64,000 nt of DNA from Frigidibacter sp037095735 (GTDB taxonomy: Bacteria > Pseudomonadota > Alphaproteobacteria > Rhodobacterales > Rhodobacteraceae), in assembly GCF_037095735.1 (NCBI RefSeq), contig NZ_JBAWKD010000001.1, positions 682,001 through 746,000 on the forward strand, given 5' to 3'. Under the pieces are notes generated by a model. It worked only from the letters and a program-made list of their open reading frames with translations, made no database searches and was not told the DNA's origin. Positions 24,341 to 32,176 of this stretch are shown here, in pieces. The position numbers and the translations under genes were made by a program. Every line of letters starts with the position of its first letter. The first letter of the stretch is position 1.

Positions 24341-25554
24341 TCGCTGGCATTGACGGCGCGCGCCTGATCGCGCGGATCGAGGAACTGGGTGCGACCGGGC
24401 GGGATGCCGAGGGGCGGCTGACCCGCCTTGCGGGAACTGATGCAGATCGCGCGGGGCGCGATCTGCTCAGCGGCTGGCTGCATGCAGCGGGACTGAGGGT
24501 CGAGATCGATGCGATCGGCAATATCTATGGGATCTGGAACCCTGAGGGGGCCACGGGCGATCCGCTGATGATCGGTTCGCATATCGACACGGTGATCGAC
24601 GCCGGTCAGTTTGACGGCTGCTATGGCGTGCTTGCGGGACTGTCGGTGATCGAGGCGATGCAGGTCGGTCTCGCCCCTGCGCGACCCCTCGCTGTCGTGG
24701 CTTTCACCAACGAGGAGGGTGTGCGTTATGCGCCCGATATGCTCGGCAGTTTGGTGATGGCGGGCGGCATGGCGGTGGAGGAGGCGCTGGCGATCCGCGG
24801 CACCGACGGCATCACACTCGGAGCCGAGCTGGCGCGGATTGGCTATGCGGGGACGCTGCAGCCGGGCGCGATCCGCCCGCATGCATATCTGGAACTGCAC
24901 ATCGAACAGGGGCCAGTGCTGGAGGCCGAGGGCGTGGCACTTGGTGCGGTCGAGACCTTGCAAGGTATTTCATGGCAGGAGGTCACGATCCGCGGCACTG
25001 CCAATCATGCAGGCACGACGCCGATGCGGATGCGTCGCGATGCCGGGGTGGCTGCCGCGGGGCTGTTGGTATTCCTCGATGAACTCGCACGGCGCACCGA
25101 GGGTGGCGTGGCCACGGTCGGCCAGCTGCGTTTCGAGCCCGGTGCAATCAACGTCATCCCAGGGGCGGCGCGGTTCACCGTCGACATGCGCAATCCCGAC
25201 GAGGAGCGGCTCCAAGCGCAGGAGGAGGCACTGGCAGACGCTCTGGAGGATCTGCGTCGGGATGGGTTCGAAGTGACCGCCACTCGCCTCGCCCGCTTCG
25301 AACCGGTGCGCTTCGCATCCGAGATCGTCACAGCCATCGAGACCGCCGCAACGGAGCGGCAGCTCTCTTGCCGACGCATGACCTCTGGTGCCGGACATGA
25401 CGCGCAGATGGTCGCGCGTATCGCGCCCGCGGCGATGATCTTCGTCCCCTCCCGCGGCGGCATCAGCCATAACCCGGCGGAGTTCACCGATCCTGCTGCC
25501 CTGATCGCTGGTGCAAATGTTCTGCTCGACACCGCGCGACGGCTTTTGGCGTGA
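24337..25554 (+). CDS. M20-family Zn amidohydrolase (N-carbamoyl-L-amino-acid hydrolase / AllC type)
   Basis: 405 aa. The binuclear metal site is readable: GSHIDTV, DGCYG, TNEEG, ELHIEQG and GISHNPAEF. The lid/dimerisation domain (about 210-325) carries the family block GTANHAGTTPMRMRRDA. Such enzymes cleave carbamoyl or ureido groups from amino acids or allantoate. Its ATGA overlap with the ammonia-lyase gene means the two are made together: the hydrolase could free an amino acid that the lyase then breaks down. The particular substrate is inferred only. Confidence 0.88.
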   Translation: MIAGIDGARLIARIEELGATGRDAEGRLTRLAGTDADRAGRDLLSGWLHAAGLRVEIDAIGNIYGIWNPEGATGDPLMIGSHIDTVIDAGQFDGCYGVLAGLSVIEAMQVGLAPARPLAVVAFTNEEGVRYAPDMLGSLVMAGGMAVEEALAIRGTDGITLGAELARIGYAGTLQPGAIRPHAYLELHIEQGPVLEAEGVALGAVETLQGISWQEVTIRGTANHAGTTPMRMRRDAGVAAAGLLVFLDELARRTEGGVATVGQLRFEPGAINVIPGAARFTVDMRNPDEERLQAQEEALADALEDLRRDGFEVTATRLARFEPVRFASEIVTAIETAATERQLSCRRMTSGAGHDAQMVARIAPAAMIFVPSRGGISHNPAEFTDPAALIAGANVLLDTARRLLA

Positions 25555-25576
25555 CCAGAGCCGTTGACTGGGCGAC

Positions 25577-25597
25577 AGCAGCCCCAGGCTGCTTCTT
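25577..25597 (+). terminator. Intrinsic terminator of the ammonia-lyase operon
   Basis: 7-bp stem AGCAGCC with GGCTGCT and a 3-nt loop, then TCTT, 23 bp past the amidohydrolase stop. Short but in the right place and on the right strand. Confidence 0.5.
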
Positions 25598-25815
25598 AGA
25601 GCTCCGCAGGGCATGACTTCCCGGCGGGCCGCTGCCGACAGCACGAGCCGGTCGGCGCGCCAATGGCGTGTCGAACATATTCGCCATCAGCGCCCTCATC
25701 GATAAGTGTAGGCGTATGCTCGCCTTTTTGCGCTTTTTGGGATGGAGCTTCCACATCTGACTGCGCAAGGTGGCGTCCGAGCACGCCAATGAGGCGCTAT
25801 CGAGGAGGTCAGAAG

Positions 25816-26328
25816 ATGGCGAGAGAGATCGAGCGTAAATTTCTGGTCAAGACCGCCGCTTGGCGAGACCAGGCGCACAAGCAGGTCCGCATCCGAGACG
25901 GGTTGCTGGCATTTTCTGACGGTCGAAAGGTTCGGGTGAGGTTCTATGACGACCACGCGACCCTGACGGTGAAGGGCAAGCGCAAAGGCATCGCCCGCGA
26001 CGAGTTCGAATATGACATCCCGCGAAGCGATGGTCTGATCCTTCTAGAGCAGCATTGCGAGCGCGACGTCTTGGTGAAAACCCGCCACCACATCCAGTTT
26101 GACGGGTTCGACTGGGTCGTCGACGAGTATTTCGACCTGCTTGCCGGGGTCGTTCTGGCGGAGATCGAGCTGCGCAGCGAAGACGCGATCTTTTCGCGAC
26201 CGGAATGGCTCGGCAGAGAAGTCACCGGTGTGCAGAAATACCGTCAGGTGAATCTGATCAAGGCGCGCCGGGAGAAGAACGCAAGGGCAGCTGCAGCACT
26301 TCCCGAGGGCGCCGCCGCCGGAGAATGA
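25816..26328 (+). CDS. CYTH-domain protein (triphosphate tunnel metalloenzyme)
   Basis: 170 aa from ATG 25816, which follows GAGGAGGTCAGAAG; a longer upstream frame lacks family similarity. The EIERKFLV (ExExK) motif at residues 3-10, then VRVRFYD, TLTVKGKRKG and LAEIELRSED, lay out the eight-stranded tunnel with inward-facing acidic and basic residues. Single-domain bacterial CYTH proteins hydrolyse inorganic triphosphate or act on related tri/diphosphates; class IV adenylate cyclases share the fold. It stands alone, next to the transposition region, with no partner to refine its role. Confidence 0.88.
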   Translation: MAREIERKFLVKTAAWRDQAHKQVRIRDGLLAFSDGRKVRVRFYDDHATLTVKGKRKGIARDEFEYDIPRSDGLILLEQHCERDVLVKTRHHIQFDGFDWVVDEYFDLLAGVVLAEIELRSEDAIFSRPEWLGREVTGVQKYRQVNLIKARREKNARAAAALPEGAAAGE

Positions 26329-26390
26329 AGGCCATACCGTTTCGCCGCGGTGCCGCGAATGCATGATGTCTTGGTTGACCACGAACGGCG

Positions 26391-26411
26391 GCTTCGTCCG
26401 CATAGCCGACC
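26391..26411. repeat. Short dispersed repeat, copy B
   Basis: Matches 8094-8114 in 20 of 21 bases, same strand, 64 bp after the CYTH stop codon and 64 bp before the large palindrome. Its origin is unknown. Confidence 0.5.
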
Positions 26412-26474
26412 CACACGCTTCGCGAGCCCTTGAGAACCTTCCCCTTCGGAGGGCCTCCTAACGGGTGGGGGCAG

Positions 26475-26535
26475 AGTTATGCCGAGTTATTTGCCGTTCC
26501 ATAAGTTATGGAGCGAGAAATAACTTGCCATAAGT
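26475..26535. repeat. 61-bp AT-rich hyphenated palindrome
   Basis: Two 30-base arms (26475-26504 and 26506-26535) around a single central G pair in 24 of 30 positions. The inner block AGTTATTT with TTCCATAA is the best conserved. TTATG/CATAA units recur several times. It is strikingly AT-rich against the surrounding DNA. It could be a transposon end with paired transposase sites, a resolution site or an operator; it could also fold into a long hairpin. Confidence 0.7.
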
Positions 26536-26966
26536 CGGACCCGATCGACGAGCGAAGCAACGGTCGCGTTGCACGGCTGTAGGTTGAGGCGGGCTTCGCG
26601 GCGATCGTCAGCGATGTCTGGCCGATCACGATATCCGAGGACCAGATGGCGCACCGGAGCCTGAAGCGAAGCCTTGTCAGGCATTGCGACCATTGATGCG
26701 CAATATGTGCTTGGTCCCCATAGGTTCATTTTTCACACGCAATCACAGCCAGTGGGCCACTGTTCCTCCTGGACAGACGCGTAGGGCCACACGATGACCG
26801 CGATGCTCGCCCTATGCGCTGATGGGCAGGCTTCCGTTCGGGTGAGCTATAAGCGCTCGATCTTCCTGTCAGATTTTCCTAAGCCTGAGGCGTTCGCGAC
26901 CTCATCGATGCCGCGAGAACTTGCGCGCCCGCAGGTGTCTGGCGCGAACGATTGTGGAGGAGCCCG

Positions 26967-27524
26967 ATGGAGGCGTCCGGGAGCGAGCTGGACAAGATCC
27001 ATTACCTGACCCTGTCGATGAAACTGCCGGCAGAGGGCATCGACGCGGCCTACCCTGACGAAGCCGCCTGCCTCGCGCGTCTCCGGGAGGTTCGATGGCC
27101 GGGCGGTGAGGTCTGTCCTCGCTGCGAGCACCGCGGCAGTGTTCCGCTCGGCGAGCGCGGGACGCATCAATGCGAAAAATGCCGTCACCAGTTCTCTCTG
27201 ACATCGAGCACGGTTCTCCACAAAAGCCGAATCGGGATTCGCGCTTGGTTCCGCGCGACCGAGCTGATCATCCAGCATCGGGCCCGTGACGGCGTAGACT
27301 TCGACATCACGACCCACCAGCTCAGGGAAAAGATGGGCTGGAGCTACGCCGGGGCCTACCGCGTGCGCGGGCTCATCGTCGGCGATATTCGCAGGGGCGG
27401 CACCGGCCTGCTTCGCGCCTGCGTCTGCGGGGGCGCTCTCGAACTGCCCCCGGACATCGCGAGAAACAGTTTCGACCATCTCGGCTGGCTGCTCGAAATG
27501 AAGTGGGCGAAGCTGCTGAGCTAA
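26967..27524 (+). CDS. IS1595-type zinc-ribbon/HTH protein without DDE domain
   Basis: 185 aa from ATG 26967, preceded by GGAGGAG. The zinc ribbon has C50-x2-C53 and C69-x2-C72 (VCPRCEHRG, HQCEKCRHQFSL). It is followed by TSSTVLHKSRIGIRAWF and a helix-turn-helix segment (about 117-140), the same order as the N-terminal DNA-binding part of IS1595-family transposases. The catalytic DDE domain is absent: after the HTH only 45 residues remain, including CVCGG at about 152-156. Upstream of a TnsABC-like operon that lacks TniQ, it might be a DNA-binding or target-choice accessory. It might instead be a truncated transposase remnant, but the frame is intact with its own start site. Confidence 0.7.
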   Translation: MEASGSELDKIHYLTLSMKLPAEGIDAAYPDEAACLARLREVRWPGGEVCPRCEHRGSVPLGERGTHQCEKCRHQFSLTSSTVLHKSRIGIRAWFRATELIIQHRARDGVDFDITTHQLREKMGWSYAGAYRVRGLIVGDIRRGGTGLLRACVCGGALELPPDIARNSFDHLGWLLEMKWAKLLS

Positions 27525-28005
27525 GCAGATAATGTGTCCCCAGAGCTCTCCCGCGGCGGTATTCCATGCCCCGGACGTGCCCTGTATCCTGCCCTCATCA
27601 AACGCGAAGATTGCGAAGAACGGACCGGTGCAAGGAGACATCAAGTGCTGTGACCGCTGAGGCGGACGCGCGGGCAGGACGGAGAGAAGGCGAAGCGGCC
27701 GGCTTTTCGCATGCCGGCGCAAGTAACTGAAATCAAACGTAGTTGACAGTCCTGCGGGCGCATGAATGGTCGCGCGGCCGGGTGTTCCGGCATGCGTCGA
27801 TCCACGCTCAAGCCGCAGATAGGGATCGAACCGAGAAAGAAAAACGCGCGCCGGACTGAGCTGGCGCGCGACAGAAGTTGGGGCTGAGATGCCCAGTGTT
27901 CACCTGCCCTGATAGAGGCCCAGAAGGGTCCGGGCAAGGCCGCATCTCCAGCCCTTGGTAGCCGAGAACGGCCCGATCAGCATGCTGGTCGGGAATGGAG
28001 AAGCC
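27525..28005. other. Intergenic region before the tnsA-like gene
   Basis: 481 bp without a supportable gene. The clearest structure is an intrinsic terminator on the minus strand (27835-27870). The promoter of the tns operon must lie in the last 130 bp, but no convincing -35/-10 pair stands out. No copies of the right-side 16-bp repeat or of the left palindrome were found here by eye. Confidence 0.45.
27835..27870 (-). terminator. Intrinsic terminator reading leftward
   Basis: On the minus strand an 8-bp stem (CGCGCGCC with GGCGCGCG, 10-nt loop, 27845-27870) is followed by TTTTTCTTTC. No minus-strand gene lies directly upstream of it within the module. It would stop antisense transcription or mark the 3' end of a small RNA made opposite the 5' region of the tnsA-like gene. 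Confidence 0.65.
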
Positions 28006-28749
28006 ATGCCTGAGACCATTGACCACGACACCTGGAACTATTCGCTGCCCAAGACGCCGCGCGCGCCGCAGATCGATCTGGGCGACATCCACGGAACCCT
28101 GCCGTTCGACGGGGTGCGCAATCCGAGCAGCCGCTCGTCCATGTCGCAGAAGGTCATCTTTGGCTACCGCACGCGGGCCAGCGGCATCAAGCGCAAGGTA
28201 GGCATGGCCGAGAGCGCGGTCGAGGCGGCGGTCGCCCTCGAGGCCCTCATGGCCGAAACCACCTACGACCTGGAATTCCAGCCCTTGAAGGTGTTCTACA
28301 CGGGCGACGACGGCCGGAAGGTGCCTTACACGCACGATCTCCGCATCACCTCGAACACCGGTCATCGCCGGATGGTGTTCGTGCGCCATGATCACAGCCT
28401 CTCGAAACCCTCGACCGAGCGCGAGATCGCCGCAATCGTGAAGGCAACGCCGAGGTCCGAGGCCAACGATCTCGTCGTCGCGAACGCCGTCGACTACCCG
28501 CGCCAGCGCCGCGACAACCTTTTTCGCATGCATCGGTTCGTGCTCGAGCCCGACCCGGAAGCTGACGAGATCGTCTGGGAAGTCGCGCAGCGCCGTCGTC
28601 CCTACCTCATGCGTGACCTGTTTCCGGTCGCGCCGATCCAGCAGCGCCGCGTTTTCGCAGCCTGCCATCGCCTGGTCGCGCGCAAGCGGATGCAGGCTAA
28701 CCTGAACCATGTCCTTTGGGAGCATTCGCGCCTTGAGCTTGCAGCATGA
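28006..28749 (+). CDS. TnsA-like protein with degenerate nuclease motif
   Basis: 247 aa from ATG 28006 (GGAG ten bases upstream). Position directly before tnsB with an ATGA overlap, length near that of TnsA, and the block EFQPLKVFYTG...VPYTHDLRI (residues 90-114) match the TnsA restriction-endonuclease-like fold. Acidic residues E69, E73 and E79 and D111 are present. The usual (E/Q)-x-K that follows the aspartate by about 12-16 residues reads M-V-F-V-R here (residues 123-127), so the catalytic lysine and its partner appear lost. In Tn7, TnsA cuts the 5' ends of the transposon; loss would favour copy-and-paste transposition. Homology to TnsA is judged from these features and context only. Confidence 0.65.
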   Translation: MPETIDHDTWNYSLPKTPRAPQIDLGDIHGTLPFDGVRNPSSRSSMSQKVIFGYRTRASGIKRKVGMAESAVEAAVALEALMAETTYDLEFQPLKVFYTGDDGRKVPYTHDLRITSNTGHRRMVFVRHDHSLSKPSTEREIAAIVKATPRSEANDLVVANAVDYPRQRRDNLFRMHRFVLEPDPEADEIVWEVAQRRRPYLMRDLFPVAPIQQRRVFAACHRLVARKRMQANLNHVLWEHSRLELAA

Positions 28750-31109
28750 GCGCGCCCCGTTTCCACCTTCCCGCCGGCACTGAGGTCACGCTCGGCGGCA
28801 ACCGCATCGTGCTGTCCCGCACGGATGATGTGGGCTACTGGGCGCAGGATCTCGCCACCGGCGAAACGCGTGTCGTCAGCTTCCGCTCCTTCGCGGAGCA
28901 GCTGAAGCTTCCCGGTGCGAAGCTCGACTACCAGCAGGCGAAGACCGGCAACCGGCAGAGGCAGCGACTGGGCGGCTACGCATCGGCCGATCTGCTCCCT
29001 GACGCTCAGCGATTGGAAGCAGATTTCCACGTGGCGATCTGCCTCGCGGCACAGCGGATTCAGGAACAGTTCCGGGCGGCGACCGGCAATCCGGCCTTCA
29101 CACTCTCGATTCGCAAAGCGACTGCTGCGCGCAAGGAGATCGCCGGCATAGTCTCGGCCCTGATTGGCCAGAAGGTCCAGATCAACTGTGAACGTGGGGG
29201 CCGCTTTTCAGGAACGCGACCGCAGCTCTACAGGGGTCGGAAGATCGTGGAAATGCTCACAGCCTACGAAGCGCTCGCCGAGGGCGAGAGCGCGAAGGAC
29301 GAGCTCGTTCCGCTCCATCACAAGAAGGGCAACCCCACCCCGCGGATTACCTACGAGGTCCGTGAGCTGATGACTCAGGCGTGGGAAGAGTGCGGTCTCG
29401 ACACGAAGAAGCCGTCGGCGGCGAACGTGAAGCGGCATCTCGACATGCTCATCACCGAGCGGAACCGCATCCGCGTGCGCAACGGCCTCCCGGAGCTGGT
29501 CAAGCCCTCGGAAACGACGCTGCGCAACCATCGTCAGTCGATCATAGGCGATACCGCCTACCTCGTCGCCACTGTCGGCGAACGCGAGGGCAAGAAGCGG
29601 CAAGGTGCAGGAAGCACCGACATTCGCGCCCTCTTGCCTGGCGAATACGTGGAGATCGACGAATGCAAGCTGTCGCTCGTCGTCACGGCGAAGGCAGGGG
29701 GGCGGTGGGAGCATCTCGGCAACAAGGACAAGAAGATCCTTGAGAAGATCGACGAGGAGATCCGACAGCGCCTCCATATTCTCGTGATGATCGACGTCGC
29801 GACGCGGATGCCTTTGGCCTGGGTGGTCTCCGATCAGCCGCGGGCCGAGGCGACGCTCGCCCTGCTGCGGATGGCTACCCGGAGCAAGGAGCGGGAGGCA
29901 CGCCGCTTCGGCTGTCGCAACGAGCCAGTGCCTGGCATCGGTCTGGGCCACATCAAATCCGACAATGGCCCCGGCCTGCGCAATGCCACGAGCGTCGCTG
30001 CGGTCGTGGGGTCTGATGGCATGTTCACCTTCGCGAGGGCGCATGTGCCAACCGAGCGGACGTTCATCGAACGGGGGTTCGGCACGATCGAGAACGTCGT
30101 CCTTCGACTGGTGCATGGCTACACCGGCCGGCGACCCGGCGACGTCCCCGGCTACGACGCGCAGGCGAATGGCGTCCTCAACATCGAGGACCTGATGGAG
30201 CTGGTGACCCGGTTCTACATCGACGAGTATCCGTCGATGCGGCACTACGGCATCGGCATGCACGGCCGACGTCCGATCGAAGTGTGGCGTGAGCTCATGG
30301 AAACCCGCGGTGCCTTCCGACCGCAGGACCCCGATGAGCGCCGGATCCACCTCGGTTGGGAGGTTGCCGCGACACCCACGAGCGAGGGCGTCCGTGCGTT
30401 CAGCGGGCTTTGGTATAACTCCGAAGAGCTGCAGGCCAGGCTCGATGCGAAGGGCCACCGCGGCAAGCTGCGCATTTTTGTCGATCCTGACGACGTGACC
30501 TGCGCGACGGTCCTCATCCCCGGGGTCGAAGATCCGCTGGCCGTGCCGCTGCAGATCACGGCTTTCGCGGACCTGTCACTGCCCGAGGTCCTCGAGCTGC
30601 TTGAGATCTGGCGGCGCGAGAACCCGGCGACCACTGAGATCCACGAGGACCTTCTCGCAACGGTGCGCCGCGAGCGCTACGACCGCCTCTACGCGATCGG
30701 CGTCGAGCGGAAGCTGGGTCGCAGCTACAGCACGGTCGCCGAGTGCCAGCGGAAGGCGCGTGACCTGTTTCGCGGCGCGCGCATCCTTCATCGCGAGGCT
30801 ATGCTCCCCACCGCCGCGGCGGGCTCCATCATGGACATGTCGTCCGGCCAGCATGTCTACCAGATCGGGGACGACGACATGCTTATCGACGGTGTCATCG
30901 CCGCCGAGGGCAAGCCGGAAACAGAGGCCTTCGACCACATCGAGGGCGGCCATGTGGCCTGGGACGACGACGCATCAGTGGTGCCTGAGCTGGACCTGCG
31001 CCCCGAGCCGACACCCAAGAAAAAGACGAGCAGGAAACCGAGGCCGGCGAAGCAGAAGGCAGCCCCCGCGCTCCTGCTCGACCCGACGCAGATGAGGCGA
31101 CTGGAATGA
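28746..31109 (+). CDS. tnsB: TnsB/TniA-type DDE transposase (Mu-type)
   Basis: 787 aa. N-terminal DNA-binding region (about 1-285) with winged-helix-like segments, then a retroviral-integrase-like catalytic core. The triad is D305 (YVEIDECK), D406 (HIKSDNGPG) and E442 (TFIERGFG), giving exactly 35 residues between the second Asp and the Glu. A Mu-transposase C-terminal beta domain follows (about 520-620), and the tail is rich in lysine and arginine (PTPKKKTSRKPRPAKQK). It should bind element ends and join their 3' ends to target DNA. ATGA overlaps connect it to the tnsA-like gene and to tnsC. All catalytic residues are intact, so it is probably functional. Confidence 0.92.
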   Translation: MSAPRFHLPAGTEVTLGGNRIVLSRTDDVGYWAQDLATGETRVVSFRSFAEQLKLPGAKLDYQQAKTGNRQRQRLGGYASADLLPDAQRLEADFHVAICLAAQRIQEQFRAATGNPAFTLSIRKATAARKEIAGIVSALIGQKVQINCERGGRFSGTRPQLYRGRKIVEMLTAYEALAEGESAKDELVPLHHKKGNPTPRITYEVRELMTQAWEECGLDTKKPSAANVKRHLDMLITERNRIRVRNGLPELVKPSETTLRNHRQSIIGDTAYLVATVGEREGKKRQGAGSTDIRALLPGEYVEIDECKLSLVVTAKAGGRWEHLGNKDKKILEKIDEEIRQRLHILVMIDVATRMPLAWVVSDQPRAEATLALLRMATRSKEREARRFGCRNEPVPGIGLGHIKSDNGPGLRNATSVAAVVGSDGMFTFARAHVPTERTFIERGFGTIENVVLRLVHGYTGRRPGDVPGYDAQANGVLNIEDLMELVTRFYIDEYPSMRHYGIGMHGRRPIEVWRELMETRGAFRPQDPDERRIHLGWEVAATPTSEGVRAFSGLWYNSEELQARLDAKGHRGKLRIFVDPDDVTCATVLIPGVEDPLAVPLQITAFADLSLPEVLELLEIWRRENPATTEIHEDLLATVRRERYDRLYAIGVERKLGRSYSTVAECQRKARDLFRGARILHREAMLPTAAAGSIMDMSSGQHVYQIGDDDMLIDGVIAAEGKPETEAFDHIEGGHVAWDDDASVVPELDLRPEPTPKKKTSRKPRPAKQKAAPALLLDPTQMRRLE

Positions 31110-32089
31110 CCGAAATCATCAACATGGCGAAGGTGCAGGCTGCGACCTCGATGGTCGGCGCCTATTACCCGTTCCCGCGCGCGGCCGCCCTTCAGCAAGC
31201 GGTCAGCGACTGCATCACCGACCACTATATCGGCCAGAACCTCGGAAAGCCGTTCGAGGCATCGGGCGTCTTCGTCACCGGGGCTTCACGCATCGGCAAG
31301 ACCCGCGAGATCGAGCAACTGGTGAGGAAGATCAACGGATCGAACACCGCGATGCCGAGCGGGCTGCCCGCCCGTTTCATCTCGGTGAAGCTTCCAGCGC
31401 CCATGACCTTTCGCGAGCTCGGCGAGGTGGTCTGCGCAGAGCTCGACTATCCCACGAACGGCAATCGCACCGCAAAACACCTCTGGGATCGGATCCGCCA
31501 GCAGGCGCAAATCCGAGGGGTGATCGGCATCCATGTCGACGAGGCGCAGCACATGTTCACCGACACGGGGAAGGCGGCAAACCGGGCGACACTCGACTCG
31601 TTCAAGGGCCTGCTGAAGGACACGAAGTGGCCCTTCATCCTCATTCTTTCCGGCGTGCCCGTCCTCCAGGCACATCTGGAGATCGACGTCGCCGCCGAAG
31701 AGCGCAAGCAGCTCCGGTTCCTGCTTTCGCATGTCCATTTCGACATGATCAACCCGCGCAACAATGAGCACGTTCAGGAGCTCGGGATGCTCACCCAGAC
31801 CTTCGCGGCGAAGGCAGGTGTCAATCTCAAGGCCGTCTTCGATGTCGACTTCCTGCACCGTCTCGCCCACGCAGGGCTGTATCGGTGGGGCTACGTGATC
31901 CAGCTGATGATCGAGGCATTCACGAACTGCAAGCTGGCCGACCGTTTGGCGGTCGAACTTGCGGATTTCTCGCGAGCGTTCTCGAAGAAGTTCTCTCAGC
32001 CGGCGGGGTTCACCCCGTTCGACGTCGACGACTACCTGGAGACATTCGACCCCGACCGGCTCTTCAAGCTGTCCGACGATCTGGGCTGA
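31106..32089 (+). CDS. tnsC: TnsC/TniB-type AAA+ ATPase
   Basis: 327 aa. Walker A GASRIGKT (residues 59-66), Walker B IGIHVDE (140-146) and a sensor-like ILSGVPVL segment mark the AAA+ core of the TniB/TnsC group, including the QH following the Walker B acidic pair (DEAQHMF). These proteins polymerise on target DNA and connect target choice with the transposase. The ATG overlaps the tnsB stop by 4 bp. In Tn7 and Tn5053-like elements a tniQ/tnsD gene normally follows; here only a terminator does. Confidence 0.9.
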   Translation: MTEIINMAKVQAATSMVGAYYPFPRAAALQQAVSDCITDHYIGQNLGKPFEASGVFVTGASRIGKTREIEQLVRKINGSNTAMPSGLPARFISVKLPAPMTFRELGEVVCAELDYPTNGNRTAKHLWDRIRQQAQIRGVIGIHVDEAQHMFTDTGKAANRATLDSFKGLLKDTKWPFILILSGVPVLQAHLEIDVAAEERKQLRFLLSHVHFDMINPRNNEHVQELGMLTQTFAAKAGVNLKAVFDVDFLHRLAHAGLYRWGYVIQLMIEAFTNCKLADRLAVELADFSRAFSKKFSQPAGFTPFDVDDYLETFDPDRLFKLSDDLG

Positions 32090-32118
32090 CGCCAAGCCAA
32101 TTTAGCAGACGACCGAAG

Positions 32119-32140
32119 GCCCGCCTCGTGCGGGCTTTTC
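32119..32140 (+). terminator. Intrinsic terminator of the tns operon
   Basis: 6-bp stem GCCCGC with GCGGGC, 5-nt loop, then TTTTC, 30 bp after the tnsC stop codon. Canonical form and position. Confidence 0.75.
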
Positions 32141-32176
32141 TGCGTTCTGGCCCCTCGCTGCCACAGGAGGAGGTCA

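Larger units (their letters stand above)
26329..26966. other. Gene-free left flank of the transposition module
   Basis: 638 bp without a supportable gene. It holds copy B of the short dispersed repeat (26391-26411) and a 61-bp AT-rich palindrome (26475-26535). A minus-strand open frame of 80 codons at 26487-26729 ends inside the palindrome and shows no family resemblance or ribosome site. This flank is the best candidate for the left end of the mobile element. Confidence 0.45.

Noticed and set aside
26475..26535. The palindrome as an integron attC site
   Set aside because: The right arm reads AAATAAC where an inverted core site RYYYAAC is needed, and no integrase gene or cassette array is present.
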